64,000 bases of DNA. It comes from Clostridiales bacterium. GTDB lineage: Bacteria; Bacillota; Clostridia; Christensenellales; CAG-138. Where the stretch lies: the NCBI GenBank assembly GCA_024691085.1, contig JAILNX010000019.1, forward strand, positions 1 through 64,000. The letters are read 5' to 3'. The translations under genes and the position numbers were made by a program. Below are positions 52,449-62,200 of the stretch, one piece after another (position 1 is the first letter of the stretch; each line of letters starts with the position of its first letter). The notes under the pieces are model-generated. The model was not told where the DNA came from. It saw only the letters and a program-made list of their open reading frames with translations, and ran no database searches.

Positions 52449-53099
52449 ATGGACAGGATCATCACGGTTAAAGGTACGGGCAGGCTCTCGCTCCGCCCGG
52501 ATCGCGTCACGGTCGAGCTTTCCTTGAACTCGCGCGACAGGGATTATTATAAGGCGATGAAGATCGCGGAGCAGTCCGTTGAGGCGCTCTCAAATGCGCT
52601 CGAGCCTGCGGGCTTCAAGAAGGACGATATCAAGACCGTTCACTTCGGCGTTTCCGCCGAATACGACAACGTCCGCGAGAACGGCGTGTTCAAAAACGTC
52701 TTCTCCTGCTACGCCGTTTCGCACAGGCTGAGGATCGCCTTCCCCTTCGGCAACGAGCGGCTCTCAAACGTTCTCACCGCCGCCGCGCGCTCGGTCACGG
52801 ATCCCGACCTTTTCGTTTCCTTCTCCGTCTCGGACACGAAGGCCGCCGAGGAGGAGCTTATGAAGCTCGCCGCCAAAGACGCGAGGAAGCGCGCGGAGAC
52901 GCTCGCGGAGGCGTCCTCGGTTAAGCTCGGCGCGCTTCAATCGATCGATTACGACTCGAACGGGCTCTCGTTCGTGTCCCCGACGAACTTTTCAAACAGT
53001 CCGCGCTTGATGAAGCGCATGGATTCCGTCAGCATGGAGGTCTCTCCCGAGGACGTCTCGCTCGAAAAGAGCGCCGTCTTCGTGTGGGCGCTGGAATAA
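52449..53099 (+). CDS. SIMPL domain (DUF541) protein, cytoplasmic
   Basis: This 216-residue protein covers one SIMPL domain: IITVKGTGRLSLRPDRVTVE at the N-terminus, then a helix with YYKAMKIAEQSVEALSNALE and LAAKDARKRAETLAEASSVK in the second half. SIMPL proteins in other bacteria are mostly exported, but this one has no signal peptide, so it is likely cytoplasmic. It sits 20 bases upstream of the GH3 gene, in one operon. Function of the family is poorly known. Confidence 0.85.
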   Translation: MDRIITVKGTGRLSLRPDRVTVELSLNSRDRDYYKAMKIAEQSVEALSNALEPAGFKKDDIKTVHFGVSAEYDNVRENGVFKNVFSCYAVSHRLRIAFPFGNERLSNVLTAAARSVTDPDLFVSFSVSDTKAAEEELMKLAAKDARKRAETLAEASSVKLGALQSIDYDSNGLSFVSPTNFSNSPRLMKRMDSVSMEVSPEDVSLEKSAVFVWALE

Positions 53100-53119
53100 A
53101 ACGCTTTTTTCAAGGGTAA

Positions 53120-55507
53120 ATGGGCATTTTTCAAGGCATAAAAAAAGGCGCCGACCGCGTATTGGGGCGCGCGATGGAGCTTATAACCGGAAGCGGTCTC
53201 GACCAGGAGCTCCTCACACTTGAGGACGGCGAGATCAAGGACGGCGCGGTCTGCCGCTCGGAGGAGCTTACGGGGCTTATTAGGGCTGCCGCGGCGGATT
53301 CCTTCGTGCTCCTTAAAAACAACGGCGCGCTGCCCTTAAAAACGACCGATACCGTCGCGGTTTTCGGGCGCTGTCAGTACGACTGGTTCCACGTCGGCTA
53401 CGGCTCGGGCGGGGACGTTCACGCGCCTTACCTCGTGAATCTGATCGACGGCCTGAGGAACGCGGGTGCGAAGATATACGAGCCGCTCGCGGAGGAATAC
53501 AGGCGTCTGTGCCGGTCTAAGGAGTTCGCCGCGAGGAAGGGCTTCTGGGGGCACTGGCCCCTCTCCCATCCCGAGGTGCATATCCCGAGCGACGTCTGGA
53601 ACGAGACCGTTTCAAACTGCAGTGACGCCTGCGCCGTCGTCGTTATCGGGCGCGCTTCGGGCGAGGACCGCGACAGCCTGCCCAAAAAGGGAAGCTATTA
53701 CCTTACCGACGACGAACGGGAGCTCCTCGATATCGTCACGGAGCACTTCGGCCGCGTCGTCGTGATACTGAATATAGGCAGCATAATGGATCTGACGTGG
53801 CTCGGGGATTACGGCGATAAGATCTCTGCCGCGCTCATCGCCTGGCTCGGCGGCCAGGAGAGCGGGAACGCCGCCGCGGACGTCCTGTACGGCGCGGTGA
53901 ATCCTTCGGGAAGGCTCCCCGACACCGTCGCGAAGGCGCTTTCGGACTATCCCTCGACCGAGGGCTTCGGCGCAAAGAACCGCACCGTCTACCGCGAGGG
54001 CATATACGTCGGCTACCGCCATTTCGAAAAGTTCGCGAAGGACAGGATACTCTTCCCCTTCGGCTTCGGGCTTTCGTACACGGACTTCTCGTTCGAGCCT
54101 CACGGCTTCGTCCGCACGAAAACCGGCGTTTTCATATCGGTAAAGGTCAAAAACACGGGCAAGGTCCCCGGAAAGACCGCTGCGCTCATATTCGTTGCCC
54201 CGCCGAAGGATGGCCTCGACAAGCCCGCGCGCGTTCTTGTAGGGTTCAAAAAGACGCGTTCTCTCGCGCCGGGCGAGGAGCAGGTGCTGACCGTCGTCGC
54301 GGACAACAGGGCGCTCGCATCATTCTCCGTGGAGGAACACGCGTTCGTGATGGACGCGGGCGAATACGCCTTCGAGGCGGAGGGCGTGCATCTCGGCGGA
54401 TTCACACTGACGGAGCGGATCACGGTCGAGTCCGTGCACAGCCTCACCCCGACAAGGGAGGAGCTTAAGGCCCGCATCGAGGCGGCGATACCCGATGAGC
54501 CCCTCGCGCCGGAGAGCGTGGATTTCAGCCTCGCGTCCGTGCTCGAAAACAGGATAACGCTCGACGAGTTCGTCGCGGATCTCTCAAAGCCCGAGCTCGA
54601 GGCGCTCACGCGCGGGCACGGCATGATGAATTCGCCGCTCGGCCCCAAGGGAAACGCCGGCGTTTTCGGCGGCGTGATAAAGCCGCTTCAGGATCGCGGA
54701 GTTCCCGCGGTATCCTGCTGCGACGGCCCCGCGGGGCTCAGAATGGCGGCGTACTGTGCGCTTATCCCCTGCGGGACGGCGCTCGCCGCGACTTTCGACA
54801 CCGAGCTCGTAGAGGCGCTCCACACGCTTCTTGCGCACGAGATGGAGTTTCACGGCGCGGACGTGCGTCTTGCCCCCGGCATGAACCTGCACAGAAACCC
54901 CCTTTGCGGCAGGAACTTCGAGTATTTCTCGGAGGATCCGGTGCTCTCGGGACGCATGGCAGCCGCCTGCGTGCGAGGCGTAAAGGCGGGCGGAAGAGCC
55001 GCCTGCCCCAAGCATTTCGCCTGCAACAACCAGGAGGCGTTCAGAAATCTAAACGATTCCGTCGTGTCCGAAAGGGCGCTCCGCGAGCTGTATTTGAGGA
55101 ACTTCGAGATCTGCGTGAAGGAGGGCATGCCCGACCTCATAATGACCTCGTACAACAAGATAAACGGCGTCTATTCCCACTATAATTTCGACCTCGTCAC
55201 GACCGTGCTCCGGGACGAATGGGGCTTCGACGGCGCGGTTATGACCGACTGGTGGATGCAGTACAGAAGGAGTCCCGAGTACCCGAAGCTCTTCGGCAGC
55301 GCCTACCGCGTCCGCTCGCAGGTCGACCTTCTGATGCCCGGCGCGAGAGGGCACCTCGCAAAGCGCTATTCGTCGGACGGCACGCTTTTAAGGACGATCG
55401 GAAAGAAGGGCGGCATAACGAAGGCCGAGATCCAGAGGAGCGCGAAGAACGTTCTCAATGTGATAATCAAGCTTAAAAGAGAAGAGATAGAAAAAACCGA
55501 AAACTGA
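53120..55507 (+). CDS. Glycoside hydrolase family 3 enzyme with permuted domain order, intracellular
   Basis: This 795-residue protein has no signal peptide. The usual GH3 order (N-terminal TIM barrel, then alpha/beta sandwich, then FnIII-like) is reversed. Residues about 55-300 match the C-terminal sandwich (SFVLLKNNGALPL, WLGGQESGNAAADVLYGAVN, PSGRLPDT), about 305-445 contain the FnIII-like part (PFGFGLSYTDFSFEPHGF), and the barrel with the nucleophile follows (CPKHFACNNQEAFRNL, MTSYNKINGVYSH, GAVMTDWWMQYRRSPEY, Asp in VMTDWW). Probably a beta-glucosidase or beta-xylosidase acting on imported oligosaccharides. Downstream of a SIMPL gene. Confidence 0.88.
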   Translation: MGIFQGIKKGADRVLGRAMELITGSGLDQELLTLEDGEIKDGAVCRSEELTGLIRAAAADSFVLLKNNGALPLKTTDTVAVFGRCQYDWFHVGYGSGGDVHAPYLVNLIDGLRNAGAKIYEPLAEEYRRLCRSKEFAARKGFWGHWPLSHPEVHIPSDVWNETVSNCSDACAVVVIGRASGEDRDSLPKKGSYYLTDDERELLDIVTEHFGRVVVILNIGSIMDLTWLGDYGDKISAALIAWLGGQESGNAAADVLYGAVNPSGRLPDTVAKALSDYPSTEGFGAKNRTVYREGIYVGYRHFEKFAKDRILFPFGFGLSYTDFSFEPHGFVRTKTGVFISVKVKNTGKVPGKTAALIFVAPPKDGLDKPARVLVGFKKTRSLAPGEEQVLTVVADNRALASFSVEEHAFVMDAGEYAFEAEGVHLGGFTLTERITVESVHSLTPTREELKARIEAAIPDEPLAPESVDFSLASVLENRITLDEFVADLSKPELEALTRGHGMMNSPLGPKGNAGVFGGVIKPLQDRGVPAVSCCDGPAGLRMAAYCALIPCGTALAATFDTELVEALHTLLAHEMEFHGADVRLAPGMNLHRNPLCGRNFEYFSEDPVLSGRMAAACVRGVKAGGRAACPKHFACNNQEAFRNLNDSVVSERALRELYLRNFEICVKEGMPDLIMTSYNKINGVYSHYNFDLVTTVLRDEWGFDGAVMTDWWMQYRRSPEYPKLFGSAYRVRSQVDLLMPGARGHLAKRYSSDGTLLRTIGKKGGITKAEIQRSAKNVLNVIIKLKREEIEKTEN

Positions 55508-55530
55508 AAACTTAAGAATAAAGAATAAAG

Positions 55531-55558
55531 AAAAACTCAGCTGAAAGCTGAGTTTTTT
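55531..55558 (+). terminator. Terminator after the GH3 gene
   Basis: AACTCAGC pairs with GCTGAGTT around TGAAA, followed by TTTTT. A short degenerate tract (AAGAATAAAGAATAAAG) precedes it. Confidence 0.85.
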
Positions 55559-55572
55559 CCATAACTCCCAAC

Positions 55573-56778
55573 TCATTCCGCGATCTCGGGCACGAAATAA
55601 TACTCATTAAAGCTCTCGTCGACGAGGTGGACGCACTTTCCGGCCTCCGTCTTTATGCCGTCGCCGAACACGGGATCGAGGCAGTAGGCGGTCGCCGTGA
55701 ATATGCCGTCTTCGACGGTTCCCGCCGAGAGCATGAACGGCCTCGCCCCCGCGGGGAGACGCTTGAGCGCAAACGTGACACGCCCGTTTTTCTCGGTGAT
55801 ATCGAAGTATTTGTTAAGGTCGGGAAGCTCCCCGGCTTCGACCTTTCCGCGCTCGGTGACGAGGGGGCGGTTCGCGTCGTAGAGGCGCATCTTAAGGCAC
55901 CTTTCAAGAAGGCGCTTCTTCGTGACAGCGGACGCGACCGCGCCGGAATCGACTGAGACGAAGCTCCTTCCGAGCTTCGCGGCGGCAGCTGCGGTGGTGC
56001 CGCTTCCCCCGAAGAGGTCGACGACGGTGTCGCCCTCCTCCGAGCAGGAGAGTATGATCCTCTTGAGAAGGGCTTCGGGCTTCTGGGTGATGAAGCCGGT
56101 GCGCTCGGGATCGCGCTGGTTAAGATGCTCCACGTCGTCCCACACGTCGGAGGGATAGACGGGATCGTCCTCGTAATAGCGGTACTCCCTGCCGCCCGTC
56201 CTTATGGAGTAATAGACGCGTCCGGTTTCGTCGACGCACCTTTTCATGTGGTTCCGGCGCTTAGGTCCCCTTGCGGCGCCGACCGCGCCGATGTTGAAAT
56301 AGGAGTCCGGGCTCATGCGGTACATGAGTATCACGTCGTGCTTGTTCGAGAAATTGCGTTTGGACCTGCCGCCGGACTTATACGCCCACACGATCTCGTT
56401 AGTGAAGGCGTCCCTGCCGAAGACCTCGTCGAGCATCACACGGCAGTAGGCCGCGACCGCGCAGTCTATATGCAGAAACAGCGTGCCGTCGGGCGCGAGG
56501 AGCTTCTTCGAAAGCTCCGCGGCGGAACGGATGAGGGAAAGATGCTCCTCCCACGGGACGGAGTCGCGGTAGGCGAGCTGCGTCTTGCCCCTTCTGAACT
56601 CGAAAGCGCCGCCGGTGTTGAAGGGCGGATCGAGATAGACGACGCGCGCGGAGCCCGCAAAGCGGGAGACAAGCTCGTCCCAAACGTCTCTGAAATCGGC
56701 GTGAATGACGGTGCCCTCGCCGCCGATCAGGTGAAGCTCGCCCGTGACGGGAACGGGCGTGAAGGTCAGCTTTGACAT
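55573..56778 (-). CDS. Orphan site-specific DNA methyltransferase (amino-methyltransferase, beta class)
   Basis: This 401-residue protein has the catalytic motif IV VYLDPPFNTGGAFEF near residue 47 (N6-adenine or N4-cytosine type) ahead of the AdoMet-binding motif I DLFGGSGTTAAAAAKLGRSF (about 265-284). That gives the beta-class order (IV before I). Other segments are TLFLHIDCAVAAYCRVMLDE and EIVWAYKSGGRSKRNFSNKH. The C-terminal ~100 residues are extra and not recognised. No restriction endonuclease gene adjoins. The start overlaps the stop of the DUF368 gene by 13 bases, so the two genes are in one operon. Confidence 0.88.
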   Translation of the reverse strand: MSKLTFTPVPVTGELHLIGGEGTVIHADFRDVWDELVSRFAGSARVVYLDPPFNTGGAFEFRRGKTQLAYRDSVPWEEHLSLIRSAAELSKKLLAPDGTLFLHIDCAVAAYCRVMLDEVFGRDAFTNEIVWAYKSGGRSKRNFSNKHDVILMYRMSPDSYFNIGAVGAARGPKRRNHMKRCVDETGRVYYSIRTGGREYRYYEDDPVYPSDVWDDVEHLNQRDPERTGFITQKPEALLKRIILSCSEEGDTVVDLFGGSGTTAAAAAKLGRSFVSVDSGAVASAVTKKRLLERCLKMRLYDANRPLVTERGKVEAGELPDLNKYFDITEKNGRVTFALKRLPAGARPFMLSAGTVEDGIFTATAYCLDPVFGDGIKTEAGKCVHLVDESFNEYYFVPEIAE

Positions 56779-57704
56779 GTTTCTTCCTCTTCCGTTTCCT
56801 TATAGCGCATGAACTTTTCGGTGGAAAGGCTCAAACCCGCGCCGACCGCGATGAGTACGACGCAGAGCACGGGCTTCCACCATTTGAATACGAACGTCGG
56901 GTCGGCGGAAAGTGCGAAGATCTCCTGCACCACGCAGCCGATGGTCGTCGCGATGACTATGCCGAATATGAGGTAATACGCCGGGCCGTGGAACCTGTCG
57001 ATGACCTTTTTGACGAGGAGCAGCACGGGGACGGCAATGATTATGAAGCCCAGAGCGCCCCAGAGCATCAGCGGCAGACCGTTCGTTATATTCGAGAAGG
57101 CCGTGCCGAAGGTCTCCCCCGCCTTTAAAGACGCGATGAAGAGCTTGACCGGGTTCGTGAAGACGTGCATGAAGTTCTCGTACACGCCGAGATTCAACAG
57201 TATGAACGAGATGGAGATGCCGGGAAGCAGCACGCCGCTCATGATTATCGCGCCCGATATCACCGCGAGGAGGGGCGTGATCTCCCTCGGTGCGCCGGCG
57301 TTCGTGATAAGGCCGAGGGTTATGAGCCCGCCGGCAATTATGAAGCCGACGACCGACCAGACGGGATAGCTCTTTTTGAAGCCCTTCTCGTTGCACTCGC
57401 GTAAGAGCGACGGCATGGAGCCGAGGACGAGCCCGACGAACACAGCTATGACGTAGGTTCGGCAGCTTGCGAAGAGCCTGTCGATGAGGAACAGGAATAT
57501 GACGAACCCGAGCGCGCCGCCGAGCGCGAGCGGCAGAAGGAACTTAAAGTTCTTCTTGGGCGCCTTGAAGAAGCCCGCGAACGCGTCGATGGTCGGCTTG
57601 TAAAGCCCCATCGAGACCGCGAGTATGCCGCCCGAAAAGCCGGGGATTATCGCGCCTATGCCGATGACGATGCCTGCGATGAATCTTTTGAAGAACGAAT
57701 CCAT
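56766..57704 (-). CDS. DUF368-family (PopT-like) polyprenyl-phosphate translocase
   Basis: This 312-residue protein has about nine membrane spans and the family signatures GIGAIIPGFSGGILAVSMGL (near residues 17-36) and SGAIIMSGVLLPGISISFIL (about 150-170), the two inverted G-rich halves. DUF368 proteins were recently described as undecaprenyl-phosphate recycling transporters (PopT) alongside DedA family members. Here it has its own promoter and, in the same operon, a DNA methyltransferase, an odd pairing. Assignment rests on sequence motifs I recognise and has not been tested by search. Confidence 0.85.
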   Translation of the reverse strand: MDSFFKRFIAGIVIGIGAIIPGFSGGILAVSMGLYKPTIDAFAGFFKAPKKNFKFLLPLALGGALGFVIFLFLIDRLFASCRTYVIAVFVGLVLGSMPSLLRECNEKGFKKSYPVWSVVGFIIAGGLITLGLITNAGAPREITPLLAVISGAIIMSGVLLPGISISFILLNLGVYENFMHVFTNPVKLFIASLKAGETFGTAFSNITNGLPLMLWGALGFIIIAVPVLLLVKKVIDRFHGPAYYLIFGIVIATTIGCVVQEIFALSADPTFVFKWWKPVLCVVLIAVGAGLSLSTEKFMRYKETEEEETCQS

Positions 57705-57775
57705 AGTATCTCCCGTAGAAAGATGTGTCGATTTCGCCTGAGCGCCCCGTCCGGGCGCATGATTTTCCTTTTATT

Positions 57776-57804
57776 ATAATACACTTTCGTTCCGCGGTTG
57801 TCAA
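57776..57804 (-). promoter_or_regulatory. Promoter of DUF368/methyltransferase operon
   Basis: On the minus strand TTGACA (57799-57804) and TATTAT (57776-57781) are separated by 17 bases; a TATAAT overlaps three bases further downstream. Confidence 0.7.
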
Positions 57805-57881
57805 TAACCGCCTCGCGTGTGATGCAAAAACTCCCGAAATATGTTATAATGACAAGACACGCAAAAGGAGTCCGACTTAAT

Positions 57882-59153
57882 ATGAAAAAAACGCCCGGCG
57901 AGATTCTCGCGTCATACGTTCCGGAGCTCCCCGATCCATTCTGCGCGAAGCTGTTCCGCCTGATCCTTCGGTGCGACGCATTCGGAAAAAGGGCGAAGTT
58001 CGTCTATAATTTCGATAAGAAGGCCATGAAGGGGCGGCAGGTCCTGATACTTGCCGACCACGCCTCGACCGACAGCTACATCTGGGCGGTGCTCGGGTAT
58101 CCGTTCGTCGAGCCCAACGTGGTCATGGGGTATCAGAACATACTTCAGAAGGGCATTTTCCGCCTTCTATTAAAGGTCGGCGTGATACCGAAAAAGCTGT
58201 TCATTCCCGATGTTTCGACCGTCCGCTCGATTTTGAGGCTCAAAAAGCAGGGCGCGTCGTTCCTGCTGTTCCCCGAGGGCATACAGTCGATGGACGGCTC
58301 GACCATGCCGACGAACCCCGCGACGATGCAGCTGGTGAAGAAGCTCGGGCTCGACGTGGTTCTGGTCACGAGCTTCGGCGCGTATCTCAACCGTCCGCGA
58401 TTCGATTCCTCCTACCGTCACGGGCCGATGGAGTATCGTTTCGATATCCTTTTTACAAAGGAAGACCTTGAGAAAATGACCGCGGACGAGCTTTACGAAA
58501 GCTATCTTGCTCGCTTTAGATACAACGATTTTCTTGAAAACTCGCGGCGCGGATGCGTCTATAAGGGCAGGCACAAGAACGCTTACGGGCTCGACAGGAT
58601 ACTGTTCGTCTGCCCGAAGTGCGGAAAGGAGTTTTCGCTTTCGGTCGGGGACGACTCCGTCGTCTGCGCCTGCGGGAGCAGGGTGCGCGTCGGCGGGGAT
58701 TACGCGCTTCATCCGTCCGAACCCGGTTTCCCGTTCAAAAGGATCGACGAATGGTTCCGTTACGAAAGGGAGCTTATCCGCTGCGAGGTATCGAAGGACG
58801 GCTTTTCGTTCAGCTATCCCGCGGAGTACTTAACGCTCGACTACGAAGTTTTGGGGAACGACCGGTGCGTGAAGCTCGGCGAGGGCACGGTCACGATAGA
58901 CCGCGGGAGCTTCCGCTACGACGGAACGAAGAACGGCGAGACCGTTTCGATATCCGTTCCGATATCCGAAATGCCCTCCGCCCCGTTCGTTTCGGGAAGG
59001 GCGAACGAGTTCTTCTGGGGCGAGGAATACTATAGGTTCGTGCCGAAGGAGGAAAAGAAGCTTTCGGTAAAGATACTCCTCATCGTCGAGGAGCTTCACA
59101 AGCTGACCGATCCCGTGTGGAAAGAATACTCGGACGACGTTTATTCCCGCTGA
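57882..59153 (+). CDS. PlsC-like acyltransferase with a C-terminal zinc ribbon
   Basis: From the ATG at 57882 (AAAGGAG 11 bases upstream) this is a 423-residue protein. The 1-acylglycerol-3-phosphate acyltransferase motifs are ILADHASTDSYI (a HxxxxD motif at about residue 51), FLLFPEGIQSMDGSTMPTNP, and VTSFGAYLNRPR. After about residue 240 a zinc ribbon follows (CPKCGKEF and CACG), then ~150 residues of beta-rich sequence (YALHPSEPGFPFKRI). Such an appendage is unusual for PlsC. It may acylate phospholipid precursors or another glycerol-based substrate. Confidence 0.8.
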   Translation: MKKTPGEILASYVPELPDPFCAKLFRLILRCDAFGKRAKFVYNFDKKAMKGRQVLILADHASTDSYIWAVLGYPFVEPNVVMGYQNILQKGIFRLLLKVGVIPKKLFIPDVSTVRSILRLKKQGASFLLFPEGIQSMDGSTMPTNPATMQLVKKLGLDVVLVTSFGAYLNRPRFDSSYRHGPMEYRFDILFTKEDLEKMTADELYESYLARFRYNDFLENSRRGCVYKGRHKNAYGLDRILFVCPKCGKEFSLSVGDDSVVCACGSRVRVGGDYALHPSEPGFPFKRIDEWFRYERELIRCEVSKDGFSFSYPAEYLTLDYEVLGNDRCVKLGEGTVTIDRGSFRYDGTKNGETVSISVPISEMPSAPFVSGRANEFFWGEEYYRFVPKEEKKLSVKILLIVEELHKLTDPVWKEYSDDVYSR

Positions 59154-59183
59154 TTTCCTCTTTTCACGCGATCGTTTCGGGTG

Positions 59184-59189
59184 TATAAT
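59184..59189 (+). promoter_or_regulatory. Probable -10 element of the CotH lipoprotein gene
   Basis: TATAAT at 59184-59189; a TTTCAC -35 (16-base spacer) lies upstream, overlapping the region after the PlsC stop. The TSS would be about 60 bases before the ATG at 59253. Confidence 0.5.
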
Positions 59190-59252
59190 TATTTGTCGAA
59201 AAAAGCCGTTCGGCTGAATACCCACAGAATACTCAACGAGGTCTTTTATATT

Positions 59253-62200
59253 ATGAAGAAGCCTATTATCAATACGATATCCTTCCTGCTTGCCGCGCTC
59301 TTTGTTTTTTCCGCGGCGGGCTGCGAGATCTTCAGCGGAGAGGTCGGCCCGGCGAATACTGCCCAGGCGGTAGTTATCAACGAGGTCGTCTCCGCGAACA
59401 AGCTCTGCCGCGTCGATCCCGTCCTCGGGAGCGTCGACTGGGTCGAGCTCAAGAACACGGGCAAGTCCGAGGCGGACGTCTCGGGCTGGAAGCTGGGCGA
59501 CAGTCCCTCCTTCTCCCGCGCGATAACGTTCCCCGAGGGGACGAAGCTCGCCCCCGGCGGGTTCCTCGCCGTCTACTGCATACCCGATCTCTCCCCCACC
59601 GCTCCCGCCGCGGAGGGCAAGCTCGTCGCGCCCTTCGGCATTTCGAGGGCGGGCGAAAAGCTCTATCTCGCGTCGAAGGACAATAAGACCTCTTTAGTCG
59701 ACGTTCCCTATCTCACGACCGACGTATCTTACGCGCGCCGCCCCGACGGCACTTACGGCTATTCGGGAACTCCGACCTTCGGCGCGGAGAACACTAACGT
59801 GAAGGACGACCTCGAGAGCGCGTCGTTCGTTGAGATCCCCGCGGACGAGCTTCTGATTACCGAGCTCGTGACCGGAAGCGCGGGCTGGGTAGAGATACAT
59901 AATATTACGCAAGGCGACGTGGACCTTTCGTGCTACTCCCTCTCCGACCGCGAGGACGATCCCGCGAAGTGGGTGTTCCCCGAGGTGATCCTCCCCGCCG
60001 GCGGCTATATCGCCGTAGAGCTGAACGCGCTCGATCCCGATGCGCCGCTCGCCGCGAGCTTCAAGGTGAGCCATGCCGAGAGCGCGATCTATCTTTTCAA
60101 CGTCCATAAGGAGCTTGCCGACTCGATGAAGGTCGATCCCAATATGCCCGACGGCGTTTCGGCGGTCAAGTCGGAAGGCGTGGTCGCGTACACCTCGCAT
60201 ATTACGAAGGGCGCGGAGAACTCTGAAGACACCTTCCCCGAGATAAAGTGGACCCAAATGGAGGTCCCCGGTCCCGACGCGAAGCTCGTTTTAAACGAGG
60301 TCTGCCCCGACAACAAGTACGGCACCGCGGACGTTTACGGCGACCGCAGCGATTGGGTGGAGCTTCTGAACGTAACGGATATTCCCATTGACTTAAGCAA
60401 TTACTATATCTCGGACGATCCCAACGATCTTACGAAATACCGTCTGCCGAAGGTCTCGCTCATGCCCCACGCCTACGTCGTGATATTCCTTTCCGGCCGC
60501 GAGGGCACGGACGCGGAGATCCACGCCCCGTTCAAGCTCTCAAGTGAGGACGGCGGCATATTCCTTGCGACGCTCGACGGCATGCTGTATGATTTCCTGC
60601 CGATCCCCGAGGGGCTTCTGCCCAACGCAAGCGTCGGCCGCGACGGATCGTGGAACGTAAAGTACTACTCCGCGCCGACTCCGGGGGCGCCGAACAGCAC
60701 GTTCTCGTTCGGCGACGTCTCCGCGATGGCGCCCTTCGATCCCAACTCAGTCTATATCAGCGAGGTGCTCGCGGTCTCCGCGCCGAGAACGGGCGGGAAC
60801 GACTGGATCGAGCTCGTCAACTGCTCGCAGAACCGCATAGACCTTACGGGTTGGAGCCTGACCGACGATTTTTCAGAGCCGAAGAAGTTCGCGCTCGACG
60901 GGCTTTCGATCTCGGCGGGCGGCTATCTCGTCATCAACTGCGACAAGGATTCGAAGAGTTCATCCTTCGCGCATTTTTCCATATCTAACGGCGGCGAAAC
61001 GCTCTTCCTTTTAGACCCCAACGGCCGCATAATGGATCTGTTTCAGACGGGCATGACGACGCTCGGCGTTACGAGCGGGCGCGCCGACCGCACGCAGACG
61101 GGAGAGCGCTGTTTTTTTACGACTGCCACGAAGGGCAGGGCTAACGGGACGCCTCTTTCGGGCATCGTAAGGGAGCCCGTTTTCTCAAAGAGCGGCCTTT
61201 ATTCGTCGGGCGGCGAGACGGTCTCGATCACGACGGCGACCGCGGGCGCCGAGATCCGCTATACGCTCGACGGCTCTACCCCGACCAGGAGCTCGCACCT
61301 CTATACAGGCCCCATCGCCCTTAGCGGAAATACCGTCATAAAGGCGCGCGCGTTCATGGATGGGCTCGTCAACAGCCCCGTCGCCACGCACACCTATATC
61401 GTGGGCGAGAGCTATTCCCTGCCCGTCGTAAGCATATCGCTCCCGCGATCCGACTACGACGTGATGTACACCGCCGAGATAAACGAGCGCGGAGGCGTTA
61501 AACACGGCCCGCAGGTGGGCTGCTTCATGGAGTATTACGTTGACGGCAGGCTCGCCGTCTCGTCGGGAGCGGGCGTCCGCGTAAGCGGCGCTTCGACCTC
61601 CGTATATCCCCAGAAGTCCCTATGCCTCTATTTCCGCGCGGGCTACGGCAGATCCAGCCTCGACTTTCCGCTGTTCGACGGGTGTGAAGTGACGAGCTTC
61701 CGTTCGATCGTCCTTCGAAACTCCGGCCAGGACGCGCACGCGGGGCGCATAAGGGACGCGTTCATAAGCGAGATCTGCATGGGCATGGACTTAGACGTCG
61801 CATACTCGCGCCCGGTCATCGTCTTCGTGAACGGCAACTACCGCGGCATTTACGACATGAAGGAGAACCTCAACGAGGACTTCGTCGCCGCGCACTATTC
61901 CGTCCCGCGGAGCAGCGTGAACATAATAAAAAGGAACGGCAAGGCGCTCGCAGGCACGAATACCGACTGGTACTCCCTCCGCGCCTTCTGCAGGAGCTAC
62001 GATTTCTCGAAGGATTCCAATTACGAAAAGCTCGCCTCGATGGTAGACGTGGTCTCCATCATGGATTACCTGATCGCAAGGACTTACTTCTACGATTCGG
62101 ATATGTTCAATCAGAAGTACTGGCGCACGACCGAGGGCACTATGAAATGGCGCGCGGTGCTTTACGACTCGGACTACGCCCTTTACGGCAACAACCCGGG

